Shown: positions 1 to 11,565, counted from the first letter of the stretch. The stretch: DNA of 64,000 nt from Cryptomeria japonica (GCF_030272615.1 NC_081406.1:117808847-117872846); one strand, 5' to 3'. Made by a program: numbers and translations. Notes: generated by a model from the sequence alone, not told the origin.

Positions 1-466
1 ATGCTTCAGTGGGCATGTAGTCTTTGATTTCTTCTGCGCACTCTCCCCATAGACTAGTATTTGTGTATTTGTCAGAAATACGAAACTGAGGACTAGACCA
101 GAATTCCATTGTACGGTTACTGGTCGACGGGTTGCAAGCATCTCCCCACATATTTCTATCAACTATTCTCATATGATTGACATGACCCTCTTTCCGGTGG
201 CCAGAATGTTCGAGCAGATAGTATTGATAGCCACTGATGTTAATTGAAGTCATATTCAGTTGATGATCACAGTCAAGCTGAAGAGCAGGGTCACCACAGC
301 CGCTGCTCTTTGGTCCGAAGGGATATTCGAAGGTTTGATTCCCACATTCAAAGATTCCTGGACAAGCTGCAGATGAAGGAGCGAGGCATGACATGAATAT
401 TGTGAAGACAAGAGAAAGGATTTGCTCAGAATGGTAACGATGAAGGGACAGTCCTTCCATTTTCAT
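1..466 (-). CDS. LRK10-like receptor kinase, ectodomain exon (unit A, partial)
   Basis: The frame opens with ATG at 466-464 and stays open to the window edge (155 codons), so the rest of the gene lies to the left. It starts with a hydrophobic signal peptide (roughly residues 10-35), followed by a cysteine-rich extracellular domain carrying CGNQTFEYPFG and then GCGDPALQLDC, the usual start of a GUB_WAK_bind domain. N-glycosylation sequons (NMT, NIS, NRT, NTS) suit a secreted receptor ectodomain. Family knowledge: such proteins are plasma-membrane receptor-like kinases of the LRK10L group, several linked to defence. The closest relative here is the unit D ectodomain at 62.2-62.9 kb, which shares most of the sequence (for example MRIVDRNMWGD) but is broken; unit A shows no lesion in the visible part. 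The start is supported by the signal peptide and by the matching ATG of unit D. Confidence 0.85.
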   Translation of the reverse strand, partial: MKMEGLSLHRYHSEQILSLVFTIFMSCLAPSSAACPGIFECGNQTFEYPFGPKSSGCGDPALQLDCDHQLNMTSINISGYQYYLLEHSGHRKEGHVNHMRIVDRNMWGDACNPSTSNRTMEFWSSPQFRISDKYTNTSLWGECAEEIKDYMPTEA

Positions 467-917
467 CTACTTACAAGAGTGAGAAGAAATGAGTTAGAAC
501 AGAGGAACATGAACAACAGTTTAATAGCATAGGAGGACGACCAGAAGCCAGAAAAATGATTAGTTGTGAGGAAACCATAACAAAAATACCGTAGTCAATA
601 CGCCAATTTGACTTGGCTTTCGATACTGACCTCAAAAGTCGGAGTCAATACGCCAATTTGGCTCACCCCTTATTTCGCTAAAGTCAAAATTCAACGCTTG
701 AATCGCTTATAATAATGATTTACTAAATTCCACGCGCTTTCCTATCACATTGTAATAGAAACATCTGAGTTCGCGCGAAATTTACGTTTAGTTTGACGTA
801 CAGTCGAAGGTCGCTGATCATTATAAGTTATGTTTGGGATCTATGAAAATCACTCCACTAACACGGAAATTGCATCGAATGGATGGAAATATGAAATGTG
901 GCACTGCCTATCGCGCC
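467..917 (-). promoter_or_regulatory. Upstream region of unit A
   Basis: Sequence immediately 5' of unit A. It is recognisably homologous to the region upstream of unit D (62,890-63,370): both contain AGTCAATACG blocks, the string CACGCGCTTT, GATCATTATAA and AAATTGCATCGA. Homology stops near 918, where a GC-rich hairpin repeat begins, so the conserved promoter block is about 450 bp. No convincing TATA box was picked out. The short open frame at 830-1057 straddles this junction and is not taken as a gene. Confidence 0.5.
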
Positions 918-1270
918 AGATCCGTAGCAATCTTCTGTCATCTTTTTGCTCTCTGATTTGCACGCTTGCCGTCTCGTACGATGCTTTGAGAGAGAAAAAA
1001 AATTTCGATCAACACTTTGTCAATGCCCACGTTTTGTTCCTTTTGACTTTTGACTGAAGCCGGGGCTGAATTTTTTTAAAGTTTTTTAAAAATTAAAAAA
1101 AAGAGGGCAGGGGTCCCGCAGCCTCTCAGGGCCTTAGGCCCCCTTCACTAGTGCAGGGGATTAGGGGAAGGGGGCAAGGGAGATTTGGGGAAGGGGGCGC
1201 AAGGGTTCGCATAGGAATTTTGGGAGGGGCCTGAGGGCCTACGAGGTTGGGGGACCCGTTTCTTTTTTAT
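918..1270. repeat. GC-rich hairpin repeat, copy 1
   Basis: A block beginning AGATCCGTAGCAATC and holding GTACGATGC, GTCAATGCCCA and TTTTGACTGAAG, then a long imperfect inverted repeat: left arm near 1,111-1,144 (GGGGTCCCGCAGCCTCTCAG), right arm near 1,222-1,257 (GGCCTGAGGGCCTACGAGG...GGGGGACCC). The same blocks recur in reverse orientation at 54,480-54,812, so this is a dispersed repeat family. The flanking sequence to the right is very AT-rich and the outer end of the element could not be fixed. Class is unknown. Confidence 0.6.
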
Positions 1271-3060
1271 TTATTTTCATAAATATTTAATAAAAATGAA
1301 TGAAATTAAAATATTAAAGTATAAAAGATTAATTAAAATGAATAAAAATATAAAATAAATCATTTATAAAATTAATATAATATTAATAAATTATAATGAT
1401 TAAATTTATATAATAAATAAAATTAAAATAATATAATATTATAATTAATATTATTTATTTTTAAAATATTATTGTATTTATAAAATATGAATAAAATTAA
1501 TATAATATTATATTTAGTTGACATGAATAATATAATTATTCATTATAATATTTTTTTTTTTACCATATATTGACTTTATCTATTGTATATAATATTTTTT
1601 TTATTCATAATTATTTAATTTTAAATCTTCTTTTTGATAAATCATAGAGAAAAAATAACATTTTAATAAATTTCTAGACTAATATCCATAATCTATTTTA
1701 CAATGTAAACATTATTTTTTCATTTGAATAAACTGCACAAAGTAAGGATTATCATGTTAATGAATCATTTTGAATAATGATTATGTTATATGGTTCCATT
1801 CCATGTCCACTAAATTTATTATTATGATACATGATAATAAATAATAAAATATAATAGTTAAGAGATTACTCAACCTTTTTACATTGATTGTATAGTTCTA
1901 AACACCTTTTTTATTTTTTATGGAATTATGTGTACATATAAAAATTAGTGAATCTAAGTCACTAGAAAGAAGTTTTAGCTCATTTTTCATTTTGCTTCAA
2001 GAAAAAAAAGTTCCAAATATGTGGTTCAATAGATGAATTTATAAATAAAATAGTTACTCAAACTATCAAGCCAAAAATTATAATAAAATACCAAAGAGGA
2101 TGGCAACAATATTACACTTTTAATTCCTAAAGTAGCATAATGATTGAGCTATAGACCCTCTTCAAAAAAAGTTGAAATTAAGAACATGCATAACTATAAA
2201 ATTTGTCATAACTATAAATTATACACAAGGTGAAATGAAACTAACTATTCATTATGTATAAGAAGAAAATTAACATTAAAACAAAAAATAGCATATTGAA
2301 TGAGACACTTGAAATATTTTTTTTTTGGTTGCATTTCAATGATAAATCAATAAATTTGTAATGTAATTGACTAAGAGACATAACTAAATGGTAACAATAA
2401 TAACCCAAATTAAAGTATGTCGACACCTATGTTTGGTAACACATATTCATGTACTTAGCTAGAATCACAGTTTCTAAGCATAAACAGGTATGAAGTTATA
2501 AGGGTTGAGCCATGTACATGTGGAGAAGGTTGAATAAAATTTACTACCATATATTTCTAGTCATAAAAGTTTAAATTCAGAAGCATGTTAATAATATGAT
2601 TAAGTTTTCTTAATTATAACATTGAGAGTGAGATAATCATTAAAGTATACATTATAAATTTACTTTAAAAATGTACAAAAGAACTAGAGATGTTAAGCTA
2701 TGTTTGCTTGAAACTCTTAGATGCTCTACCAATTTCTACTCCCTTGTAATTATATAAAAGAAAAAAATGATGTACATACATAATATGAAAGTCAAAAGTA
2801 CAATATACAAATGATGTGTGTATTGTGAATCTTGAAGCTACTCCCTCCATGCTCTCATTTTTAAAGTGGAAGGTAGTCAAATTTACACATTGAAACAATA
2901 TATTTCGTCCCTAACCATTAGTGTAGAAAATTATTTGTAATAGTATTGATCATGATCGTCCATTCTATTGTCATCAAAATCTGTACATTACATACTGTAG
3001 TTATAAATTAATTTATAAATTTAATCTTCAAACTTGTTAGAAAAGTATTTCATAATTTTT
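1271..3060. other. AT-rich intergenic DNA
   Basis: Long A/T-rich stretch with stop codons in all frames. Short open frames at 2,241-2,426 and 2,698-2,898 have low-complexity composition and no recognised motif. Nothing else is supported. Confidence 0.6.
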
Positions 3061-3170
3061 TACCTTCTCCAATTTGCATTTCCTCTGTTATTTCTGGTGT
3101 TTGGTTAAGATCAATATGAAATGGTAAGCTATGATGTCCACTATTTTGTTGATCATCTAAAATTGTATTC
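3061..3170 (-). pseudogene. Exon-like block 1 with an LPFxIDLNQ motif
   Basis: On the minus strand a block with a possible acceptor (ACAATTTTAG) and donor (GAAG|GTAAAAAA) encodes DQQNSGHHSLPFHIDLNQ followed by TPEITEEMQIGE, ending in phase 1. The same peptide frame, donor position and phase recur about 370 bp away at 3,434-3,531. The LPFxIDLNQ string followed by acidic residues recalls N-terminal regions of some plant FAR1/MULE-type proteins, but that is recollection of a pattern and no transposase domain was found. It may be a duplicated exon of a lost gene. Confidence 0.35.
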
Positions 3171-3433
3171 ACGTGTACATTCAATAAATCAACATAGAAA
3201 AAATGTTACTTGTGTAAGATTGGAATATGCAATTAATATAGGTAATATTGACATTCTAATTACTTGGAATGGTTTGTTGAAATATTTGATTTGAAAAATA
3301 TCGATAGCTAAAGATGGTTGAGTTCCAAAAAATGTACCCACTAGTTGCTTGATTAAGTATAGAAAAGAGGTTAGAAATAAAAAACTTAGCAATATTATAA
3401 TTAATGAATCAACAAATTAAATTGTTAGAAAAT

Positions 3434-3531
3434 TACCATCTACAATTTGCATATCATCTACTGTTGATTGGTTTAGATCAATAAAAAAGGGCAATCGACA
3501 TCCTCGAGTATTATCTTGATCGTCCAAAGCT
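3434..3531 (-). pseudogene. Exon-like block 2 with an LPFxIDLNQ motif
   Basis: Second copy of the block at 3,061-3,170. The minus strand reads DQDNTRGCRLPFFIDLNQ then STVDDMQIVD, ending at a donor G|GTAATTTT in the same phase (1) as block 1. An acceptor-like GATTGTAG precedes it. A further minus-strand stretch near 3,680-3,805 reads MHKHHSLHQRRNVVHQDLNE and could be an upstream exon, but it meets a stop codon soon after and has no recognised domain. Confidence 0.35.
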
Positions 3532-3540
3532 ACAATCACA

Positions 3541-4031
3541 TATTTTTAACATATGAAATAAAAGGAAGAATTATATTACAATGAAACTATAAAATAAATT
3601 AGAATCGATGTACTCACTATGTTGTTCCCTTATAGTAGTCACTTCTTCTTGTATGGAAATGCCTGAACAATTTAAGACCCTTTTTTTCTTTTATTTTCTA
3701 CCAGTTGTACAAGGGAACCAGAATTCTTCATGCTCTGCTACTCTTTCATTTAAATCTTGATGAACGACATTGCGCCTTTGATGAAGAGAATGGTGTTTGT
3801 GCATTTTGTTTGGACTAAACCATGAATATTTTAGTCTCATGGACATGTCCTCTGAGCCAAGAATTGATGAAAACTTTGAAGAGGAAGAAAGAGATGCATC
3901 AAAATCTTTTTTATTTATCTCTCAGCACATTCAATAAAAATGAGTTTTTTCATCTTGTTTGGTTGGTAGATTTTGCAACAATGAATTCATATAGCCAACT
4001 GAGATCATATAAGATGAAGTGGAAAAGTTGA
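3541..4031. other. Intergenic, mixed remnants
   Basis: Contains the possible upstream exon of the LPFxIDLNQ blocks (minus, near 3,680-3,805) and a 69-codon plus-strand open frame (3,822-4,031) that runs into the decayed helical frame to its right. No intact gene is supported. Confidence 0.4.
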
Positions 4032-4735
4032 AGTAGGCTCAGGCCCTATTTGCACGTAAGTACAAGGAAAAGGTCAGAGGCACAATTTTGAAGTTTGGTG
4101 ACATGTTAGGGGCTTCTATAGTGCATATATACATGAAAATAATTTTGAGCATGTTGATTGATTTGAAGGAAGACAAGGCTACTTTGGAGCCAATTTTGAA
4201 TAAGTGGATGGCAAGGGAAGTAGATTTGGAACTGATGTGTTCATCTTATGAAGAGGCAGAAGCTGATGCCAATATTAAATCCATATGTAAGTTGGTTAAA
4301 GGTGTGTTTAGGTTAGTAGAAGGAAGAGTTGGTTTAGAGAGAAAGGCCAACCTATACAGAAAAGAATATGCTAGCTAGAAATTTGAAATATTTCCTAGAG
4401 GTTTTGTTAGCACAAATGAGTTAAAAGATGAGAAAGTATGGCTTGATGAGTTAGGCCATCAATTGTCTCAATAGATAAATGATGCCATCAATTCAAATGA
4501 CACATCTTTATTTATTCGAACAATTGAAGAGATTGAAAAGATGAAGTCACACTATGGTTTTTTGGAGGTTGAAGTCAAGCAGTTACGAAGCACCTGAAAG
4601 AGATTAAATAAATTAAAGATGAAAGTTATTAGTTACTCTTGGCCTGATGATGACACATTTCAAGGATGGAAAGACAAATATGCGGTGCAAGAAGCGGAGG
4701 TTCAAGAACAGTTAGCTGATGCTGCAATAGTATAA
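4032..4735 (+). pseudogene. Decayed helical, charge-rich reading frame of unknown function
   Basis: One plus-strand frame can be followed for about 230 codons through at least four stop codons (near 4,376, 4,472, 4,597 and 4,733). The longest clean piece, 4,088-4,378, reads KFGDMLGASIVHIYMKI, then a helical acidic segment (DLKEDKATLEPILNKWMARE, SYEEAEADANIKSICKLVKG). Later pieces are also helix-forming (IRTIEEIEKMKSHYGFLEVE). No zinc knuckle, protease, integrase or reverse-transcriptase motif is present. The composition resembles accessory or gag-like frames of plant LTR elements, and the segment to its right looks LTR-like, so a retroelement origin is likely but unproven. Confidence 0.4.
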
Positions 4736-5679
4736 CAAACTTCAAAGCTGTTAGGGATGAAGGTGTTTTGTAACCTCTTTCAAGAGGGAGTTATGGTTGT
4801 AAAAAATTATTCCTAGGAAAGTCTCAGGCTTGTTTGCATCCATATCTTTATAAATGGATACCAGGGCTATTAGAAAATTATCACAAGAATTTTTAAAGAA
4901 ACTCTGTCAAAATATATATAGGGTTTTCTGGTTTTTCAGAAAATACCTCGAGTTATGTCTACTTTTTGAAAATGGATGTTAATATATAGATCAGATCATT
5001 TTGAGCCTATATCTCTGTTGTCTTCTTGTGTGTATTTGTTGATTTACTGTGTTCTTTTAAATAATCTAGAGTTATTTGATTGAATGGGGATTGCAAGGCA
5101 AGCTTACAGATGTGTTTTAGGTTTTTCTCTCAAGGAGAGGAATTAAATATACGTAAAACCCCTCTGTTAGTGAATCAATAGTTGTTTTATGCTTGAATTT
5201 GATAACTAGGTCAAGTATAAAGGAAAGACTTATATATATGTCAGACATATATTAGGTTGATAAAGCCAAAGTGATGAGATGTATGTGAATGTCCAGATTT
5301 TGAATTCTTGTATGGTTTGGGTGACTTTGTAGCCCAGATAAGGCATTGATATCAGTTATGGAGTTCTTTCTATCTTTCTTGGGGTCAAAACTGAAAATGA
5401 ATATAAGTTTTTCTTCTTTGTTTCAGTATCTTTAAGGTGACAAGGTTTACAGATTTCTAGCACTGGTTTACTGTGGGTCTTATATTAAAATTGTGAAAGG
5501 ATTCACAAAAGGCATACCCACCTAAGCTTTAGATAAGCTTAAAGTGTAGAAGGTTTTGTAAGAACCTTGTTATATGTTATTCTGGATTTCTATTTTCTTC
5601 TTGTTCTCGTCACATGCAATAGAGGCTTTTAATTTTCTTGCAAAGAAGACAAGGAAATCAGAATTTGAGAACAACACAA
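4736..5679 (+). other. Possible LTR-derived segment (plus orientation)
   Basis: Follows the decayed frame. A TGTTAGGG string near 4,751 could be an LTR start, and TTTTTCTCTCAAGGAGAGG plus ACGTAAAACC near 5,120-5,160 resembles the downstream-of-TATA region of the LTRs elsewhere in the window. No matching second LTR, primer site or target duplication was found. It ends where the truncated LTR of the 7 kb element begins (about 5,680). Confidence 0.25.
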
Positions 5680-6489
5680 CTCACTGCTCAAATTACAATA
5701 AGTACTACAACCCCAGAAGGCTCACTCCCTTAAAAATGATTACAGATAATAATTAGAATGTTTGAATTGAAAACAACATCTACAAATGCCAAAAATAGTT
5801 TCGATTATGGACAAATCGCATAGTCTTACTCTTCTCTACTACACTGCTCTGTTTTGGTATTCTGCTATATTCCGAAGCTCAAATCTTTCAATTGCATACT
5901 TGAAACTGTGCAAAATTGCTCATACAAACTTTCCACACAGCTACCAATATCAAAAATTATCAAATCAATCGGTCTTATATATCCACAACATCAATTTATG
6001 TCTTCTTCCCATTGGCCCAAAAACACATAACACACAAATGAAACGTGTTACCAATTTGGCTCAATACGATCTAAAACAATCCGCGTCTTAAGATCCTCAA
6101 ACACACAAAAAATCACCAATATTACTCCACACAATCTGCATAACAAATCTCCACATGTTACTGCTAATGAACACTGTTCTACCTGAAAACCTCTCTACTG
6201 GACCTTCCAACTCACTCAAATATCAACATTAGAGGCCATAAACCTGGAATAGGGCATATTAGATGTCCACTATGCTTCTATGAGATCTAAAAACATAAAA
6301 TATTCAACACAAATGATCTACCAACCAAAATACTATACATTATTAGATACACTATTTTATCTCACCGGACCTCATCAGACCTTAGTCTCTCTTCCTGTAT
6401 GAATGAATCATGAACTGCAGATTGGATATCTAACTCTAGTTGCCATCAATGACAACATCTAAACAACAATGCAATCTCTCTTGCCAACA
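5680..6489 (-). repeat. 3' LTR of element H, truncated
   Basis: Matches 11,867-12,701 by eye over its whole length (shared CTGCTCAAATTAC, GCCAAAAATAGTTTCG, GGATATCTAACTCTAGTTG, ATGACAACATCTAAACAACA). The counterpart of 11,580-11,866 (about 287 bp, the R/U5 side) is missing at its left end. The U3 end at 6,489 is followed by the polypurine tract at about 6,490-6,503. Short open frames here (5,574-6,091) are not genes. Confidence 0.8.
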
Positions 6490-6635
6490 ATCTCCCCCTT
6501 TAGCATTGATGGCAAAACTTAGTGAAAAAAGACTAACTGTAGGACCAAAACCAAAATACTGATTACCAGACTCCAAAAATCACCAACTCCCCCTAAGATC
6601 AACATTTTTCACTCCTCTACACTCTCCATTTGACA

Positions 6636-9600
6636 TCAATGGCAAAGGTAGGGTCCCAGAAATAAAAAATTCAATCCAAAAATTCTATTTACATATGTAC
6701 ACACATTCCTTACATACAAAAATTTGAAGATGTCTACATAAGAATTATTCAATGTACCCAAGTGGCTATCCCAACCCTTATTCAAACTCTCCAACATGGT
6801 TATAAGGCTGCTAAAAAGGTAGGATTGTGCCTCTGGAGTCTTTATCTCTTCCGAATCACTGTTAGCCAGAGCATATTTAGTATCCTTGAAGGCACTGAAC
6901 ATAACATCCAACTTAGGAGTAATGCAATTCCAAAGTTCTCCAACTCTTCCAGTTATTCTATCCTGGTTATGGCACAAGCTTCTAATTTTCTCAGGCAATG
7001 ATATCACTTGATCTTCATGAATTCTTAGAGGATCTGATAGAGGATCAACTAACTGAGATATGCATGCTAGCTCATCCTCATGATCCTCATACTTCTTCTC
7101 AAAGTCCTCAATTAACCTTTTCAAAGATAGGCATGATTTGTATAAGTTTCCACATTTGGATAGTGGTTCTTTTGCCATACTCTTTACATAGGCATCTAAA
7201 GTGACTCTATCCTTGGCAATCATCTTCTTCAATATTTGGAGCCTCTTAGTATTAAACTCATTCCACACTTTCTCCTGAATAAATTTCTCAAGAGATTCAA
7301 AGTGACTATCCATAGAGTTGATTTGACTATTCAAATACTCGGATGGTGTGTCTGAAATATCCTTCTAAAATGAAGGCATTAATTTCTCCAAATACTGGAT
7401 GCCAGGGTTAGGATCATACTATCCTTAGTGTGTGACTTCAGAAGATTCCCATTGGCCTTTTCTTGAGAAAATTATGCTAACTGAAGCTTCTGAATGGGGG
7501 ATAGAGAGGCGAGGCTAAGGGGACCTTGCACAAATTCTAGATCATCAATTATTTGGTTTCCCTTCATTGGCTTTGCAATGTCTCTTGCTCTCGGAATGGT
7601 TTCCTACTTTACCTCAAACTGAACTTTCTCTACACCCTTCCCTATAGTGTCTACCTGAGGATTCTCAACTTCATCTACTTTGACTGCTTCACCTGCATCA
7701 TCTTTACCCTTATCTTCTGCATCTTCAACTCTAACATCTTCCAACACATTTAGTACTTTTGGAAAAGAAGTATCATCCTTTGTCTACTCAATTTCCTGAG
7801 ATGGCATGTTTTGTGCTTCTGGATGAGTATCATCTTGTCCTTTTGCTGGATAAATTTAATATTAATTTTAAAGTAACACTTTTGTCAAAACTTTCTTTGT
7901 TTCCTTTACAACTTAATTAGTTTTTTTTAACATGATTTTATTCTCTCTGGTCTTACTCCTGAACTCATGCTTAGCTAATTTAAGTATTCTTACAATTTCC
8001 ACCTTAGAAATCACAAAGAATAAATTAACTAATACATATTATTTCAATCTCTCATCTTCTTTATTTGTCATTTGTCTCCTAGCATCCAAAATTTCATACA
8101 AGTTCTTGGGTATGATTGACATTAGTTCAATTAGAGATTTACTATATACATTCAAGTACTCTACAATTTCTTCCTCTAAAGTTCTTTTACTGTTCTCATC
8201 AAAAATTTCATACCAGTCTGATAATGGCTTCAAGTTACCATTCTTCAGAACCTCATTCACAGTCTGATCTAATTTCATAGGAAGTTCAATAGTATATTTA
8301 TCTTTCTTAATGAAATCATCAATTTCGGATGATATGGTTTTCTTACCAAATTTCACTCCACCAGATGGTTTCTCCTTAGTGACCTCGGTGGCCTTAGCCA
8401 CTTTCACTTTAACCTCCTTGAGTACTTCATCAGATTCAGTTTCCTCATCATCTACAATCACAAATCTGATTGGCTTCTTCTTCTTCTCATCACCATCAAA
8501 TGGCTTGACTGAAGATTTTGGTTTTCTTGCAGGCTTGCTTGAAGGTTTTGGTGAACGGGAGGAGGGAGAAACACTTCTTGGTTGACTTGGCTTAGGTGTA
8601 GATGCTTCCAATTTGGCCTTCTTCTCCACCTTAACATTCTTCTCCTCAGAGAGCATATTCTTCTTTCTTTCTTTCTGAACTACTTACTTAGATATTCCCA
8701 TGCTCTGTACAAGAGCCTTAATTTCTTTTTGAACTTTTTTCTATATCATCAGTTTCTTGAATTGTTGATGTAGCATTAGGCTCTTTTCTGCATAAGTCCC
8801 AAATCTTTCCTCCTTGGTATCAATTGGTTTTCTCAGCGTATGTTGTGCATAAATATCCAATATTTGTTCTTCCACCTAATATCCCATAGGCATAATCAAT
8901 ATCCTTTGGGGCTCCACAGCTTCTCAAACATTGATCGGTATCGACCATAAAACAAATTGTGTCTTGATATTTTTTCACTATGGACTTAGGGATTCTTTCC
9001 CTCTCATGCATTTCCTACTGGAAATTCTTGAAATAACCCCAGAGGTTTGCATTCTAGACTTTGGAGTCACCGGAGTTGTATAATTATTCCCAAATCTACA
9101 CACCTACTGGTCTATCAAATTCCTACTACACCTGTCCAACATCCGAAATCTCATTCATAAAGTAGAAAAACAAACATAGAAGTAGAGTTCCATACTTGAA
9201 AGGATGTTTCTTATTTTCTTTGATCTTCTTCAAATTCTTTATAAGCTCACTCTGGAGCAGTTCACAAAGGTCATACTTCTTGTTTTCCCTCATCATTTTA
9301 TAAGCAACATATGTACTAGAAACATAATTCTCCATGTTGGAGTAATAGATCTTGTATCTGATTACAATAGAGGCAAATCTGATTTCATTCTCCAAGATGT
9401 CGTTGATAGTCATCGCCTGTTTGTCAAATTTTGATCCAGTTGCATTTGTCACAATATCATTCTTTGCAGCCTTCAAAGATGGCAACTATCTGGATGCACA
9501 TAGACTTGTCACAACTTGAATAACAATCTTCATGATTTTGCGAGGCTTGTTCAACCACATAAATTCACTGTGCATTCTTCTCAATATGTATTAGATCCAT

Positions 9601-9956
9601 TCGAGTTCATAAAACATAAAAAACCTAACAAACTATACAAAACCCTTATCTTCTAACCCTTGAAATTCTGGTTTTAGCATCAAACTCCTATCAAACAGCT
9701 AATTGTTGTATATATTCAACATGTGTGAGCTTCCCAATTCTTTGATGGGACAATTCATTTAAACCCTAACATCTTCAATATGTAGGACATCGTAGGGCAC
9801 CGATGACAATGCGCTTTTTGGATCATCTTCCATGGAGATAAATGGATGATGTTGGAAATTCGGTTGTGCATGCTCAGTGATATCAACAACAAGAGGGGTA
9901 GAAATACCAAATGTAGCCATTTTTGAATTTAAGACTTCAAACTTAAAAAGTTCCAT
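6636..9956 (-). pseudogene. Unidentified second reading frame of element H (broken)
   Basis: A chain of minus-strand open pieces separated by stops and frameshifts: 9,956-9,759 (MATFGISTPLVVDITEHAQP, then SMEDDPKSALSSVPYDVLH), 9,485-9,126 (AMTINDILENEIRFASIVIR, then KYDLCELLQSELIKNLKKIK and GTLLLCLFFYF), 9,011-8,820, 8,656-8,039 and 7,334-6,636. The 8,656-8,039 piece opens with a basic Ser/Pro/Lys-rich region (SVSPSSRSPKPSSKPARKPK) followed by an acidic helix-rich part; the last piece (232 residues) is helical and coiled-coil-like. Together this would exceed 900 residues. I do not recognise the family. The segment around KYDLCELL...FKYGTLLLCLFFYF is vaguely reminiscent of the plant transposon protein and envelope-like frames of some LTR elements; that is a weak resemblance only. 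Position between gag and the 3' LTR, where pol should be, is the notable feature. Confidence 0.5.
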
Positions 9957-10618
9957 CGATAAATACCTTGATCATCGGATTAGGGCTTCTTGCCAAAATG
10001 CCTAAGAAATCTTCTTTCACCCTTCGATCGCTGAAAATTCTACTTTCAAAGCTCTCCAAACCTCTTCTCTCTAGATGCAAAGTGAGAAATGAAGTGGTAA
10101 AGTCGCTTTTTATCCTCCACAAACCGAAATTTTTATTGTAATAAATACACTTTGCCCTAATACTTCTGGATACTCTGCATTTTACAAAAATCTTATGTGG
10201 ACCTTCAAATCTACTTGAACTCTTCCATAAAACCATCAAAAACATCTGCAATCATCGCATACACCTTTGCAACCTGCCAAAATTAGAAGTAGATCTCAAA
10301 AAGGGGATTTATAGGATTTTCATGATTGCTTCCCCCAAGGGCAGATGCCTTAGCTTAGTTGCCGGATGAGGTTCCAGCACTAGAATTAGGTGCAGACCCA
10401 CTTCTTGCATCATCATTTCTCTTTTTAACCCAAGTATTCTTCATCTGATCTATGATCTCATCAACCTTTTATTTTCCCTTCTCATATAGCTTCACATTCT
10501 TGTCCTTGTCTTTCGGACCTCTCCTATTCATATTTCTACTTCTGCAGTACTTTGCAATGTGAGCAGATTTATTGAAAGAATAACAAACAACATTTCCTTG
10601 CATAGGTCTGAAATTTAT

Positions 10619-11002
10619 CTAATTTCTTCTTGATCTACATTGATTAGAAAAATATCCAAACATACCATGTGCATAACATCTGACATTTCTTCTATTTTCA
10701 AAGTTATTCATCATACTTCTACATTCATTTGACTTGTGACCATACTTGTTGTATTTGAAACATTGAATGGTAAAATATGGACCATTATTGATCATCTTAT
10801 TTCTATATTGACTAGCCATATGACCAAATTTATTGCAAACAAAATAGTTACCATTCAACTTATGAGCATTAGGTTGCCATATCAGAGGCCTTCTTGAATT
10901 GTTCTTTTGTTGTGCTAATTTAGAGCTTTCACCTTTCTCAAATCCAAGACCTCTTGTGTCATTAGCATTCTTTTGGCTTTCAAGCATCTCATCAAGCTTC
11001 AC
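10619..11002 (-). pseudogene. Zinc-knuckle part of element H gag
   Basis: A 127-residue open piece with three knuckle-like repeats: CNKFGHMASQYRNK, CFKYNKYGHKSNECRS and CYAHGMFGYFSNQCRS. Each is near the CX2CX4HX4C pattern but each has lost at least one ligand (for example Y in place of the last Cys in the first, Y in place of His in the third). It is preceded by a Lys/Ser-rich linker (LDEMLESQKNANDTRGLGFE) typical of plant Copia gag C-termini. Such domains bind RNA during packaging; this copy is probably inactive. Confidence 0.6.
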
Positions 11003-11280
11003 TAAGCTAATCTAAAGCTTCTCCTTGTACTCATTTGCAACATCAAGATCATATATAAGAAGAATTATTTGCCTTTCAAGATCTTTCTCATGTTATCTGG
11101 AGTCTTATAGGTCAAGCTTTAGTTATCCATTCTCATTCTCAAGTCTGCAACATTCTTTAGATTTGTCTTTCAGGGACTAAGCAAGATTCTCCTCATTCTT
11201 CTTCCTTTCCTCAATCTCATCACAATAGATTCCATCTCATTCTTTTGGACTATATTAGCTCTAGCAAGTCTATCACACTA

Positions 11281-11523
11281 TTATGTCTTTTCCTTTAGGG
11301 TTTCTTCATCAATCCTTTGACTTTCTTTCTCCTTCATCTTATCAACAAGTTCCTTTCTCTTTTCCCTTGACTTGTTCAACTGATATTTTAATGATTCAAT
11401 GAAGTTCTCAGCATCCGTAAGGCTTGCGTTCACTTGTTGGACCTTAGTTTGTGATTGATCAAGATCTTCAAGTGCAATAAGAAGTTGTTGTCTAAGACTA
11501 CCAGAATCCATTGATTCACTTTC
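11281..11523 (-). pseudogene. Coiled-coil N-terminal part of element H gag
   Basis: Starts MDSGSLRQQLLIALEDLDQS near 11,513, some 50 bp inside the primer binding site, and continues as a heptad-rich helix (NASLTDAENFIESLKYQLNK) to a stop at 11,281. Related coiled-coil sequence continues in shifted frames toward 11,002, so the gag frame is broken by frameshifts. No UBN2-type gag core precedes it, so this gag is either shortened or of an unusual type. Confidence 0.5.
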
Positions 11524-11565
11524 TCGGATCCTCCTCAAGCTGTTAGGCTTATTCTGAGGAAATAA

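Noticed and set aside
830-1057. 75-codon plus-strand open frame
   Set aside because: It straddles the junction between the conserved unit A promoter block and a dispersed hairpin repeat, and has no motif or homologue within the window.
6762-7204. Plus-strand open frames opposite element H
   Set aside because: They are antisense to the minus-strand accessory frame and have no independent support.
8310-8585. 91-codon plus-strand frame rich in Ser/Phe
   Set aside because: It is the complement of the Ser/Pro/Lys-rich minus-strand frame; the composition is explained by that frame.
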